NCBI GenBank assembly: GCA_037074705.1
Contig: CM073591.1
Coordinates: 96,958,532-97,022,531, forward strand
Source of the DNA: Zhengitettix transpicula
Lineage: Eukaryota; Arthropoda; Insecta; Orthoptera; Tetrigidae
Reading direction: 5' to 3'
DNA length: 64,000 nt
The position numbers and the translations under genes are program-made. Shown one piece after another: positions 37,219 through 48,331 of the stretch. Below the pieces are notes generated by a model that ran no database searches, had not been told where the DNA came from, and saw nothing but the letters and a program-made list of their open reading frames with translations. Within the stretch, counting starts at the first letter, position 1, and each line of letters starts with the position of its first letter.

Positions 37219-37229
37219 CAGCTTCAATT

Positions 37230-38255
37230 CGTGCAATGTTTTCCCATAAAAAGATTAATTCATATTTCGTATGCGACAAACTGCGTTAGGAAATCACAAT
37301 CTTGTGAAGTTTTTCATGACTTTGTCTCGATGCTTTGAATTTTTATTCTTATATTAAATAGAATCCGAGTTCAAAACAGTATTTTTAAAGATATTTCTAA
37401 CGAGTGCGTTTCGTTCTTTTTTTCCTCAGCATGAAGGACCGGGTTTTCTGATTCTTAAAATTATTATTAAAGTATGAGCTATTTATGAAGAATAATTGAT
37501 GCAGAAAGAACTGTGTCACATATATCTCCTTATATCATGTTGTTCTTAGCAAATTCTCAATTCTATGCTTAGAGGATGGAATTATTTACAATGAATTTAA
37601 AGGAGTAAATGACTTGTCGCAGTTGACCGAATGTTTAGTAGTTAATACTTATGCTTAATTACAATTCCATATACGTACTGTAACTTTTATGTTTTCCTTC
37701 CTGGAAGTAGTAATGGCCTCTTGCATGGAAATGGGATCCATTGGTGTCCTTGCAACTCGCATTATTTGCACAAATGAATCTTCCAACCACTCATTTTAAA
37801 TAATTGTAAGCTTTGCTTATGGGACCTTCGCTTTTGGACAAAAATTTAATTCAAGATCAAATCGTATTTATAATGTTAATTTTTCAAATTGAACATGAAC
37901 AGTACGGCAATTTATCTTTGCGTTAATTGAGGATAAAAAAATAAAACAAAATATTAAATTTGTCAAGTGTGATTTTAAACAAAGTTTTAATTATTTATAA
38001 ATTTATTAAGTATAAATTGCATTTTTCTATCTTTCAACTTCGTTTTAAGATTGCAAATATTAAAATGAGAATTATTCATTTTTCTGATTATTACAAACAT
38101 GAAGTTAAATATTGCTTTGTTTGAAAATAATAGGTTTATCAAATTTATATTACAGAAATTTTAATCACAATATATTTCTCAGTTAAAAAATAAATGATTG
38201 ATAATAATACCTCTGTATTGAATTAATTTCAAAATTTTTGACACAATATATCAGT
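37230..38255. other. AT-rich intron, nothing recognised
   Basis: No coding content recognised. Confidence 0.4.
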
Positions 38256-38288
<33 letters not shown>

Positions 38289-38291
38289 CAG

Positions 38292-38340
<49 letters not shown>
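38256..38340. repeat. (CA)n(TA)n microsatellite
   Basis: Long CA tract with a few interruptions, then a TA tract that abuts the LTR at 38341. Confidence 0.95.
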
Positions 38341-38342
<2 letters not shown>

Positions 38343-40032
38343 GCGGAAGTTTATTAAAGTATTTATTTATTAGGATAAAAGAAAAGAGGAGGGCAGGTTG
38401 CCAGGACGTGAAATTTTGTTTTGAAAAAGTATATTATGTTCGGAGAGGGGAGGGAGAGAGCAGATTTAAATTGTAATTTATGTGATTTAAAGTAATTTAA
38501 AGTGCTGGAGGAATAAAAATATTAAACGACTGTGAAAATAAATAGTGTATCATGTTGTGACAAATAATATTGATAAAGTAAAACAATAATTTTCCTTTTT
38601 AATAATTTTTTTAAAGGTAAAAGATTCCCATTGCTGAGCTCACCGGCGGAAGTGATAAAGAAGAGAATCGCCTTCCATATTTGGCGTTCATGACGTGGGG
38701 CACGGACATTGGATGTGATTGAAGATGGTCTGGGAGACACGGCGTTCAAAAGAAGTTAGAAGTCATAGAAAGAACACGTAAAATTAATATTGAAATATTA
38801 AAGTCTCGTAAAAAAATTGATAGAGGAATATTTTACTGACAGTCGTAAAACAAAGAAAATTTTAACTGATAATGGAAAGCAATGTAAATGGGATGTTTTA
38901 AGGAGAAAAGGATTTGTAACAACTTTTACATCAATAAGACAATCTAAATCAAATCCAACGGAAAGGTATATTAGTCAAATAATAACGTGATTCAGGCAAG
39001 TTTTGACCGAGGATCATGGCAAATGGATGACGTGGATAATGAAGGTACAAAATTATATTAATTCTAATTATAGTATGGTAATGTCTATGGAATTATAATG
39101 AGTGTTTAATGAGTGTAAATGGGAAATTTAGAAGCTATTACCATTTTCGGAAGTGGCAACAAGTAGAGGGGAAGAAGTAGGGGACATGACAATAAAGGCT
39201 ATCGTAAAATAAAATAAAATATTCCTCTATAGAAGCAAAATTCAGAGGGCAAGAACAAAAATATAAAATGTGGGATATTTGGTAGTGCTTAAAAAACTTA
39301 TAAAAATATTGTAGGAAAGTTTCAAAATGTTTGTGAATGTCCATATGGAATGGCATATATAATATAGAAGTAAATAGTTATGTAATATAAAAATTAGATT
39401 ACAAAAATAAATTAAAAACTTGTAACATAACTCGTTTAGTACCACTTTATAGCGGAAATAAATAGGTGAACAAGTTTTATTTCACCTATGAAAATAGTAT
39501 GATTGAATTTATTATGTTAACAAGGAATGAGGATAACGTTTTATGTTGAAGTTATATTTGGTGAAGAATTATTGTAATATTAAGAAAGTGTAATAATTTA
39601 TAAAACAAAGTCTTGTGGAAATTGTTAAAATTTATTATATCTATGAAAATTTTAAAATGCATAGATACATGAAATTTTTATTAAAAGAGAGGAGATAATG
39701 TGGTAATTTATTAAGGTGTATTAAGGAAAACGAAGAAGAGGAAGGCGGGTTGTCAGACAACGGAATTTTCTTTTGAAAAAGCATATTATCTTTGGAGAGA
39801 AGGAGAAGAGAGCAATTTGTAAATTGTAATTAATACGATTTAATGTAATTTAAAGTGTTGAAGAAATAGAAAATTTAAATGATTGAGACATTAAATAGTG
39901 TGTCGTATTTTTTTTAAAAATAATGCTAAAATAAAACAATAATTTTCATTTTCGATAATTTAAAATAAATTATATGGCTTCCATTTCTGAGTTCATCGGC
40001 TGGAGTTGTAGAGTAGAGAATCGCCTTCCTGA
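38341..40032 (+). mobile_element. Non-autonomous LTR retrotransposon (paired ~340-bp LTRs, ~1-kb interior)
   Basis: Left LTR 38341-38680 and right LTR 39700-40032 are direct repeats. Shared blocks include GGGCAGGTTGCCAGGACG versus GGCGGGTTGTCAGACAACGG, TTTTGAAAAAG(T/C)ATATTAT, AAAACAATAATTTTC and AGAGAATCGCCTTCC. After the left LTR comes TTGGCGTTCATGACGTGGGG, a PBS-like site. Just before the right LTR is AAAAGAGAGGAGATAA, a polypurine tract. The interior (38681-39699) has no gag-pol frames. TA-rich sequence flanks both sides, compatible with insertion in a (TA)n site. The LTRs are clearly diverged, so the insertion is old. Confidence 0.8.
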
Positions 40033-40040
40033 ATATATAT

Positions 40041-40981
40041 TGTAATGCCAATTAATTAGGACATTAATTGTTTGAACATAAAAATCCAAATTGTTTGAGA
40101 AATCCTTTGTAGTGGCGGTCCAGAACATAGCGACAATGAAGCCCAGCTCTGTTCCTTTGTCGGAAGGTCCGAAAAACGGTGAATTGCGCGCTAAAATGCG
40201 AGACAAGAGTTCAGTTCGCAGGAAAATATTTAGAGAGGCAGTTCGCGGAAAGACATCATCAAGGTATAACTTTTAGCTGGAGGAGAATTCAACAGAGTCG
40301 GCGATTAGGATTTTTACAGAGTTAGTTGGTGCCTGGACATTTCTGAGGACAAAGTAAAACATTCATGAGAGCATAGCGTCGAAACTTGCTAAGTAAAAGC
40401 AGTTTTGTGTCGACAGCCGGCCAGAAATAGTAAAATTTCAGTTTGAGTCCATTGCAGTAAAGACTGGCAAATCTACAGAACACGGAATTCACCTAAGGCA
40501 AGCAGTCAACAGGTAGCTGACAACAAAAGGGGAGGATCATCCGAGTTCCTGACACCATATAAAATTTTGGCTTAGAATCTGTGTATAATCTGTGAGTTTA
40601 GAATAAGTGTAAAATCCCGCAATAGTGTATTTCGAAAACGAAAGGTAATTATGTAAACGTAATTGAAAGATAGAAGTCAGATTTCGTTCTCCGTTTAAAT
40701 TGTTAATTCGTTCTAACCTTTTTACTTCTTAATTTCGTTCTCATTTTAAATTTCATACTAGTCTAATTGTCAAGTAAATTTATTTTCATTTAATTGTGGT
40801 TTGTTTGTTAATAAGATTTTTAAATATAATTGATGTGTCCATTATCAAAGCCAGTGAAGGCCCTGAGATCTAATATTTTAAATATGTAATTGTTTTAAAT
40901 AATTTGCCACAAAATAAATCTTTTGTTTGGAAATTTTATTAATTTTTTTATTTAATTAACGACATCAAATTGATTATTACA
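40041..40981 (+). mobile_element. LTR (solo or partial element), type B
   Basis: Begins TGTAATGCCAATTAATTAGG right after a TATATAT tract (the right flank of the preceding element) and ends ATTGATTATTACA, so the TGTAAT/ATTACA ends are inverted repeats. AAATGGCTACCACAACGTGG GGC follows, a PBS-like motif. A second PBS-like motif preceded by ATTACA lies at 41030-41056. About 80% alike by eye to the LTR at 62284-63285, sharing GAGAAATCC, TAAGTAAAAGCAGTTTT and CCGAGTT(C/T)CTGACA. The 61-codon frame inside is fortuitous. Confidence 0.75.
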
Positions 40982-41056
40982 AAATGGCTACCACAACGTG
41001 GGGCAAATTAAAGGCTTTCTAAGTGTGTATTACATTTTGGCGCAGCAACGTGTGGC

Positions 41057-42589
41057 ACGATTTTTGATAATAGGACAGAATCATGATTAAAGAACGAAAT
41101 CTGACTAACCAAGGTATTGGTGCGAGATAGTATTTTTTTGGATAGGATGAGCATGCAATTTTTTTTGGAAATGAGATTTATGTGTGTGAAACTTAAGAGT
41201 ATTTTATGAGAAAATAAAAATTAATTGTACATAGTAAGAAACTTTGTTAGGTTTATGTTGTTAAGGAATAAAAAGAAGTTGATAGTTAAGAAAGAGATAG
41301 AAATAGATGATACTATAGTAAACGACGATAAAATTAGACATATGTTCAAACGCACACTTATGTATAAAATTACATTCCGTCAACGTTATTCATAACTTAC
41401 AAACTCTGTCTTGTAGAGAAGAAATATAACGTATTTATGATCAAGGATCGGTAACCTTATGAAATGAATTCATGGAAGACGATGCTTAGGCGTTAGACTA
41501 AGGGAATTAGACATTTTGTCCTGAGTAGATCAATCTCCTTTGCTGTCTTTGTTACCAAGGGATATGCCCACATATTACCGCTGCAGAAACATAAATCTTC
41601 AAACAGTTGGAAGTGTCGACAGTGTGGCTTGGCGCATGCAAGCTGCATATGAATGGCCCTTAAACGTGACTAGCTTTAAATTAAAGGCAATTCCTTTGGA
41701 ATGTCAAGAGATGTTGAGCTGCACTTCGCAGTTTTCGTCCAGACTCGGAAATGATTGCGACATAAACTCGCTATTGCCTACGACAATTTAGACACATTAT
41801 TGTTCCTTCGTAAAAAAGAAAAGGACACCATTACGCGACAACGGTGAAACGCATATAAATATGGTCAAGATTTTTTAGTATGTTGGCAAAATATGGAATT
41901 GAAACAAATCGAGAAATCATAACCATAACCGATCATTTTTAAGCAACTCAAAATGTTAACTTTTATTATATGATAATATAGTTTTCATTCTATACTATCA
42001 ACTTACAACTTGGTTGAACATCTTAATTCTTAAGTATGACTAGGTGCTTTTATATTTTATACAGAAGTATTTGAGCTTCTCTTGAAACTCTTAATTATTA
42101 CTTCTAAAAGCGTTCCGTGTTGCAGTATTTACTTTAATTACGCAGGTCTTTGAATCTTTTCACTGATCTCTCTTTTTTTCCTATTGATTTTGTGATACGA
42201 CATCCTTTTTACTAATGGAACCTCATAAACATTTCCTTCGTTTATTCGTATGAAAGCATCGCCCCATTTCTTGAATGGGTGAACAAACACTGGGTTACAA
42301 TCTCTGTTTCAGCTCCCTTCAACAGGATTCTGTCCATCGACAGTTCACTAATATTAAATTTCTGTTTTACAAAGGCCGTGTGCAGTATCTCTAGACATTA
42401 TAAATTTTATGCATGAAATTAAGTTGTCTGTAAAATCGGAGATTATTTTGTGTTATTATATGTTGATAAATTGCCTTATTTCGCATACTTACCTTTATTG
42501 ATTGTTGTATTTAATCACTATTTTGAAAAATGATGCCATTCTAAATATTCAATTTTTGCTGTAAAAAATTAAGTAATATGACACTTTTC
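41057..42589. other. Intronic or LTR-internal sequence, not recognised
   Basis: Could include leader or interior of the LTR element starting at 40041, but no gag or pol motif is visible. A mixed-composition patch at 41510-41790 carries an 83-codon frame of no known family. Confidence 0.4.
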
Positions 42590-42602
42590 AACTGACACTA
42601 TT

Positions 42603-44181
42603 TTTTTTTAATTAAAGGTTTATCAAGGTCGCGTTAACAACTTGGTCATTGGCGACCCATAAATAAATTACAAATAGTGCTTGTTTACGTAAGTATGCTG
42701 CGATTCACATTGATTCCAATAATATACAGTTTGTAAATTTAATTATACATTCTAAATGTGGGTTTCTTACATTTACATTTTACAATTCGCATTTGTTAAT
42801 CATTTATCATAATAATAGGATAATTAATTATATTAACTTATTTGAAGCTGCGACTGTTGCAAATTCCACTGTACTATAGTCATAGTCAGTTTTTATTAGA
42901 AAGAGGCGTCTGCTTCTGAATATGTATCACTCTCTTGTTTCTTGACTAAATTTATGAGCCTTTTTATTCTACTTTTTGCCGTTTTATCATTTAAGTGTGG
43001 GTAAAAAAGAGTCCAATACATTTATGAATGATGTAGAGGATATTTGGTAATCTCTTATAATGGTTCTTGGGTTCTTTGAGTCCGTAGCATTTAGTATAAG
43101 AGTCTAACTGTTCCAAAGGGATAGGTGGAGCACTGGTTTCTTCTTCATATAATATTTTTAGTGGACCTAATGATTGACTAAGCGCCTTATATTTATGATC
43201 CTGAATGTTTTCTTGGGTGGATTAGTGCTTGTCTTCTGTTCAGGATTACTGACGTCTTTCTTATCAGCTTGGTTCGTCGAGCTCGTAGATACAGTTCTTT
43301 TTTTGTTTGTTGGTTGTGAATTGTCCATGTCCGTTTTTTTGAACTGCGGGTGCCGGGTTCTTACACTGAATTTTGTCATAATTTTCATTTTCAGTAAGAT
43401 TATTCTTTAGTATTGCATCTCTATTAGGACCGGGACTTTTACAATTATATGAGTTATCGTTCTCTAGATACACCCTATAGCTAGTTTCTTCATATTGCAC
43501 CATTATCGAAACCGGAAGGGAATTTAGCTTATCCGGGTTAATGAAGAATTGTCTTCTGAAACTTTTAATGTGAGAAAATATTCGGTATTTTAGAGTCTGG
43601 AATTATATTTAGCTTTTCTAGTTCTAGCACAATAATCTCGTTAGGGATAACTGGGCATACATTTGACAAGATTACACGGCAGTATTTTTCATTAAAGGTC
43701 TTATATTTACCATCTCACCCTTTATTGTTGTTGATTTATGAACTTTTATTAGGTTTTCGACATCCTCCTTAGATGTTAGAAAGCGCATAATCTGGAATTG
43801 GCTATTTTAGAGATGTACTTAATTCTGATGGGGTCAATAATATTAGCTAAACCTATTAGGTACTCATCTGTATTTAAACTTGCAACAGCGTCCAGAATTA
43901 TGGCATGCATTTTATCCGGTTTATGCTCCGTGGCCATCACCAATCACCATATTCTGTGTGGACGTCATCTTCAGGTATTCCTCTTCTTTACACTTTCTGG
44001 GAGTAGTGGACTTTCCTTTATATAGCTTAGATATCATGTACTTATACACTCTTTTGCACGAAAATAGCTAGCCGGAATCCGCCGGGGCAGCCCCGCTTGA
44101 ACCACCGGCTACCGATGTAAACACACTCGGGCACCCTGGAAGAGTTCTAGTTACTTCTTTTCCTTACCATGGCCGGAAGCG
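42603..44181 (-). mobile_element. ORF1-only, internally deleted LINE with 13-bp TSD
   Basis: AACTGACACTATT occurs at 42590-42602 and 44182-44194 as a clean target duplication. On the minus strand the element starts CGCTTCCGGCCATGG with a GC-rich 5' UTR, carries an ORF1 relic, and ends in a 3' UTR with GTCGCCAATGAC...GTTAACGCGACC and oligo-A (oligo-T on the plus strand at 42601-42609). It is only 1.58 kb, and the endonuclease and reverse transcriptase are absent. A structurally intact insertion of a half-LINE mobilised in trans is the best reading. Confidence 0.85.
42900..43900 (-). pseudogene. LINE ORF1 (gag-like) relic inside the deleted LINE
   Basis: The minus frames give RFLTSKEDVENLIKVHKS, TTIKGEMVNIRPLM, a decayed stretch, RRQFFINPDKLNSLPVSIMV and QYEETSYRVYLENDNSYNCK. 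The order (RRM-like RF(L/I)...V..L...H, then FRRQ.(F/Y)I.P....LP.S....Y..T.YR(V/I)(Y/F)) is that of insect Jockey-type ORF1 proteins, where a CCHC zinc knuckle follows the last block. Only one Cys remains there. A Ser/Lys-rich linker (TVSTSSTNQADKKD) and a Pro-rich C-terminal part follow near 43140. Several stops and frameshifts. Confidence 0.7.
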
Positions 44182-44243
44182 AACTGACACTATTAATTAT
44201 TCAATTTATTAACTTTGACCAATTTCACAATCTTACTCTTGAA

Positions 44244-44271
<28 letters not shown>

Positions 44272-44274
<3 letters not shown>

Positions 44275-45214
44275 GGTAATTAAAAGGAAATAATTAATTA
44301 ATAAACATAAATTTGGACTCGCATTGTTAGTGGCATAAAACACACAGGTTGTAAACAAGAATGTGGCAAGAATGCCATGTTTGCAGGTAATTGTAGGCTG
44401 TTTGGTTCGCTAGACGGAGAGAGGAGAGTCTGCGAGGAGACGAGCTCCAGGAAAGTCGTCATGGAAATTTAGTTTTGGTCTGACGAAAAGTATCATATTT
44501 AGAAAGTGTCTGGATACAAGTAACAACAGTTGCAGTCTGTGAAATAACCACGTAATATTCAAACGCTAAATATGTAGAGCGCGCAGTCCAAATTGTTATA
44601 TTTTGATTTAGACCATATTCTTCGACTTTGGGAGCCCAGGCAACTGCATCCAGCAGTTAATAAACTTAGGAACGAGCGTATTTCCTAACCGAACAGTGAA
44701 CCATTTTGAAAACTAAAAGTGTTAATTAGAATCAGTGTTAAAAATGGCCTGTCTATAAAGTGCAATAAGTGTGTGTGTACGAACGAGCCAATTTTCCTAG
44801 AGTTCCAGAGACAGTAAGTTAAAATTTCAAAGAATTCATATTTGTAAATTCATAAGTAAAGGTATTATCGTCAGATTTAGAATTTCGTTCAGTATTTAAA
44901 GTTCATATTTTATATTTTTGCATTGTAATAAACCAACTAATGAATGAAGTCCATGATACGTTCATAATATTTCATTGTTAAGAAGTAATTTCTTTATTAA
45001 AGGCCCAGTAAACGGCCCTAAGATATGGTCATTGTATGGTAAAAGATTCATTAATAATGTAAATTGAAAGTTAAGTTCTTAATAACTGTTGTAAATTCAT
45101 TTGATAACTTTTTTAAATTTAATTGTCTGTGCGTTAATAAATTAATTTGTTTATCTGTTTTAAAATCTTGATTCTGATTAAATCATACTATCATTTTAAT
45201 TTTAAATCACTACA
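44272..45214 (+). mobile_element. LTR (solo or partial element), type C
   Basis: Begins TGTGGTAATTAAAAGG at the edge of a (TA)n tract (44246-44271) and ends AAATCACTACA. AATTGTGCTCTAACGTGAGG C (PBS-like, diverged) follows, then about 35 bases and another (TA)n tract at 45271-45291. It contains the shared LTR block AGGCCCAGTAAACGGCCCTA near 45001. About 0.94 kb, no coding. Confidence 0.65.
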
Positions 45215-45291
45215 AATTGTGCTCTAACGTGAGGCTTATTATCCTTTGATTTAATTAATAAACACTAAAATATATATATATATATATATAT

Positions 45292-46192
45292 TAGAGGCTA
45301 TTAATTGTTTTAATATAATTGGATTGTTAGTGGTACATTTCTTGATAGCAACAATCACGGCTCTTTGTCGGGAATAGTTGTTGAAAACCGCGCGCTGGTA
45401 CGGAAGTCAGTCTGGCAAAAGTTTTGAGCGAGAGAGGATGCTGACCTAAAAAGTACGAATAGCGTGGTCCATGAAGTTCAACTGCGAGATCTATTAATCT
45501 CTATAAAACACAAGTAAATAGTTCTTTACGGAGAGACCCCATATATAAAGTCGCAAAGTGAAAGCAAAAGGTTTGCACTACACAGACCAAAATAACATTT
45601 CGCATAAGGGCATCGAGGAGACATATGTCCGAGCTCTGACCGAGGGAGCGGCTGATCCCCAAATTCCAGGTGGAATAACGACGAGAACTACGACCGGGAT
45701 AATTAAAAATGATGTGTATAATCAGTGAATAATGGTCTTTTTAGTGAGTTATGCCCTCAAGCTCCAAGAATTAGATCTAGTACCAGAAAGACATTCGTGT
45801 GTACAAAAACAATTATTCAAAGTCTGTAAACGAGGATTAAAGGTATAATTCAGATTTCGTTACCTTGTTTAGGTTTCGTTTTCTTTATTGTGTTTAGAAT
45901 TTATATTCCGTTCATTTAAATTTTGATTTGTAATTAGTTTATTAAATTTGATTGTTCTTACTATCTAGCCCAGCAAAGACCCTGAGAGAAAGAGTAATTA
46001 GATGTAATTGTTGTAAAATTATATAGTTGAATTTTCCTAGAAAGCCACAAAAAATATATAAAATTTGGTTTGTAAATTTGAGGAAATTAAATGTGCAAAG
46101 TGAGGCTAATAATTTGTATCTTTGAAGAATAAAATTTGATTTTTTATAATTAATTAATTTTTTTAATTAAAGCCTTCCAGTTGATGATTACA
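45292..46192 (+). mobile_element. LTR (solo or partial element), type D
   Basis: Starts after a (TA)n tract as TTAGAGGCTATTAATTG, lacking about 16 bases of the expected TGTAATGCC start. It contains AGCCCAGCAAAGACCCTGAG and ends GATGATTACA. Two PBS-like modules follow: TATTTGGCTTCCACAACGTG GGG at 46193-46216 and ATTACATATTTTGCCCAACA ACGTGGGG at about 46250-46276. Then TTGATTAATACA and ATATATATA at 46315. The flanking AT tracts suggest the real element extends to 46314. Confidence 0.65.
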
Positions 46193-46314
46193 TATTTGGC
46201 TTCCACAACGTGGGGCAATTTAAATTTAATTAAGTACAGACAGTTTATTACATATTTTGCCCAACAACGTGGGGCAAATTTAATTCATTTCATCAATCCT
46301 TGTTGATTAATACA

Positions 46315-48329
46315 ATATATATATTGTAATGCTACAATCGGTAACAATACAATATATTTTCCTTTCAATATTGAGGTATAATAAATAATTTTTCCCACAT
46401 TTAAAAATTATCAACATTCATCTACAAACAGCAAACATAATTTACACATACAACTAAATGTTTCCCTCATGTTGTATGACGTTAACTCCGACGTCACTTC
46501 ACCCATGCGAATAAATATTCATTAATCTTATTCTATATTGGAAAGATATCCGAACTTAGCATAGGTTTAAACGTATATTATTTACTGCAAGATGGACGAT
46601 AGTTTACATTAATAATCTATCAAATACAATGCTCATACACGTATCCCCTTTCCTCTGAATATACACTCATCGAATGAGTTTCATGCGGATAAAATTTCTC
46701 ATCTGTTGCAAATTCGCATCGCCAATTCATCTTGTTCGACAGTTATCAGGAACCTTAAGCTTATAAATGTAACTTTAGTTATATGGCGACAAAATAGGCG
46801 CTACGACTAAAAATTTTGCGTTTATTACTAACGCTCAAAAACAATGGTATAAGTATTTTATTTGAGTTATTAATAAAACGTATTTTAAATACATCGACCA
46901 TAAATAATATTTATTTACATTCAGAATTACTTTTTCAGCGACGACTCTCCTGCCAACTTTAAGCAATGTCTCAAATTTAATAAATAACTTTCTTACAGAA
47001 TATATTTTACTAGTGTAAAATATGTGAAAATTATGCTACATATGATTTATTTCAATAAATAATTAAAGAATGAAATTTGAAAAATTTTATTTTTATATTT
47101 AAATGTAAAAAAGATTTCTATACGCAGATACCAAAGTTGGAAGTATAGAAAGTTCTTAACCTCTTACAAACATTGAAAAGTATAAATAAAGGTAAGTTAT
47201 TAATAATATTAACTTTATATTGCATCAGTGCTAGAAACAAACCGAGTTAAAATTCTTTAATAAAGCTTCATCGACAGATGAGTAACATTTTATGTCGACA
47301 GCTTGCTATCGGATGAGCAATATGGAATTTCCTGTATGCTTTAATGAACAGGAAGAATTTGAACTCCCCGCCTCAAAAGCTGTTTTGTAATTCCGGTATT
47401 TCTGGAATGAAAACGTCGCCAGGGATTTCAAAGGGCGCAAAAATAACTTAATCGTCGCGAGGTCGTTATCATCAGAGCTAGCAAGGCTTGTTAATTTGGG
47501 ATAATATTTGGCGCGCTACGCACCGCACTTCCTATTATGCGTGCTCTGTGAGGCGTATGAAAAGCCCTCGCTGGACAAAGATAAACCTATGATTTCCATA
47601 ACGTGTGTCTGGGTGTAGTATGAATCTTATCGAGGCCCATTAATTCACCATGCCACTGTAGTTATTAATGCGGGGTTTGCGTGGCACTTTTATCTCCTCA
47701 CATTTCATCTACGAAATGAGATAGATTTTTTCACTTCACACGCAGCATTACGTTCAAGAGGTAACAATATCCATATTTGACCCGCGAGTACTTCACTTTA
47801 ATCTTTACTCGATTCGACCGATGTAATTTCTCACTCACGTTTCCTCATGTTATAAATAATTTGACTTTTATTAATGTAATGTGACAATCTTAGAAAAAAT
47901 TCAGAAATTCTCTTCCAGTTCATGCTATCTGCTACTTTCACCGATTTATTTGCCCTAGGGTTCACCATTTTCTGAAACTCCATACCCATTTAATTCTATT
48001 TTCAATCCTATTTCTGTTGACTCAACGTTTCTGGCACGGACAGATGTTATTTTTTTGTTAATAGTTCTTCATTTATCAGATTAATTTAATTGCGTTAAAA
48101 TATATTTTAGATTTTACTTAACGGTAACCAGAATTTGAAGTACAATATTACGCATTTATATAACGACTTCCTTTCAATGTCATGATACTATTAAAAATGG
48201 TCATCGTTAAGATATCCTCTGCGACTAATGTAACATTCACCAATTCGTTGCTGTTCAAATATCGCTAAGTTATTCCGTCGACTGTAGTTTTCGTCTTTCT
48301 TTGATGAATAAACTTTTTCAAACCATACA
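46315..48329. other. Intronic sequence with a complex island, no gene seen
   Basis: AT-rich except 47330-47710, which is compositionally complex and has many TAAT/ATTA cores next to GC-rich words. It could be a regulatory or conserved non-coding element; no direct evidence. Confidence 0.4.
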
Positions 48330-48331
48330 TA

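Noticed and set aside
37024..37236. Frames such as MHELKLQERSSGFSRRQYL as small genes
   Set aside because: They are read through the GAGAGAAC motif array of the poly(A) repeat and vary between copies.
38256..38340. CRISPR-like array of short repeats
   Set aside because: It is a simple CA/TA microsatellite without spacers.
40041..46192. LTRs at 40041 and 45292 as the two ends of one retrotransposon
   Set aside because: Their 5' halves differ too much by eye, and the interval contains another LTR and a LINE but no gag-pol frames.
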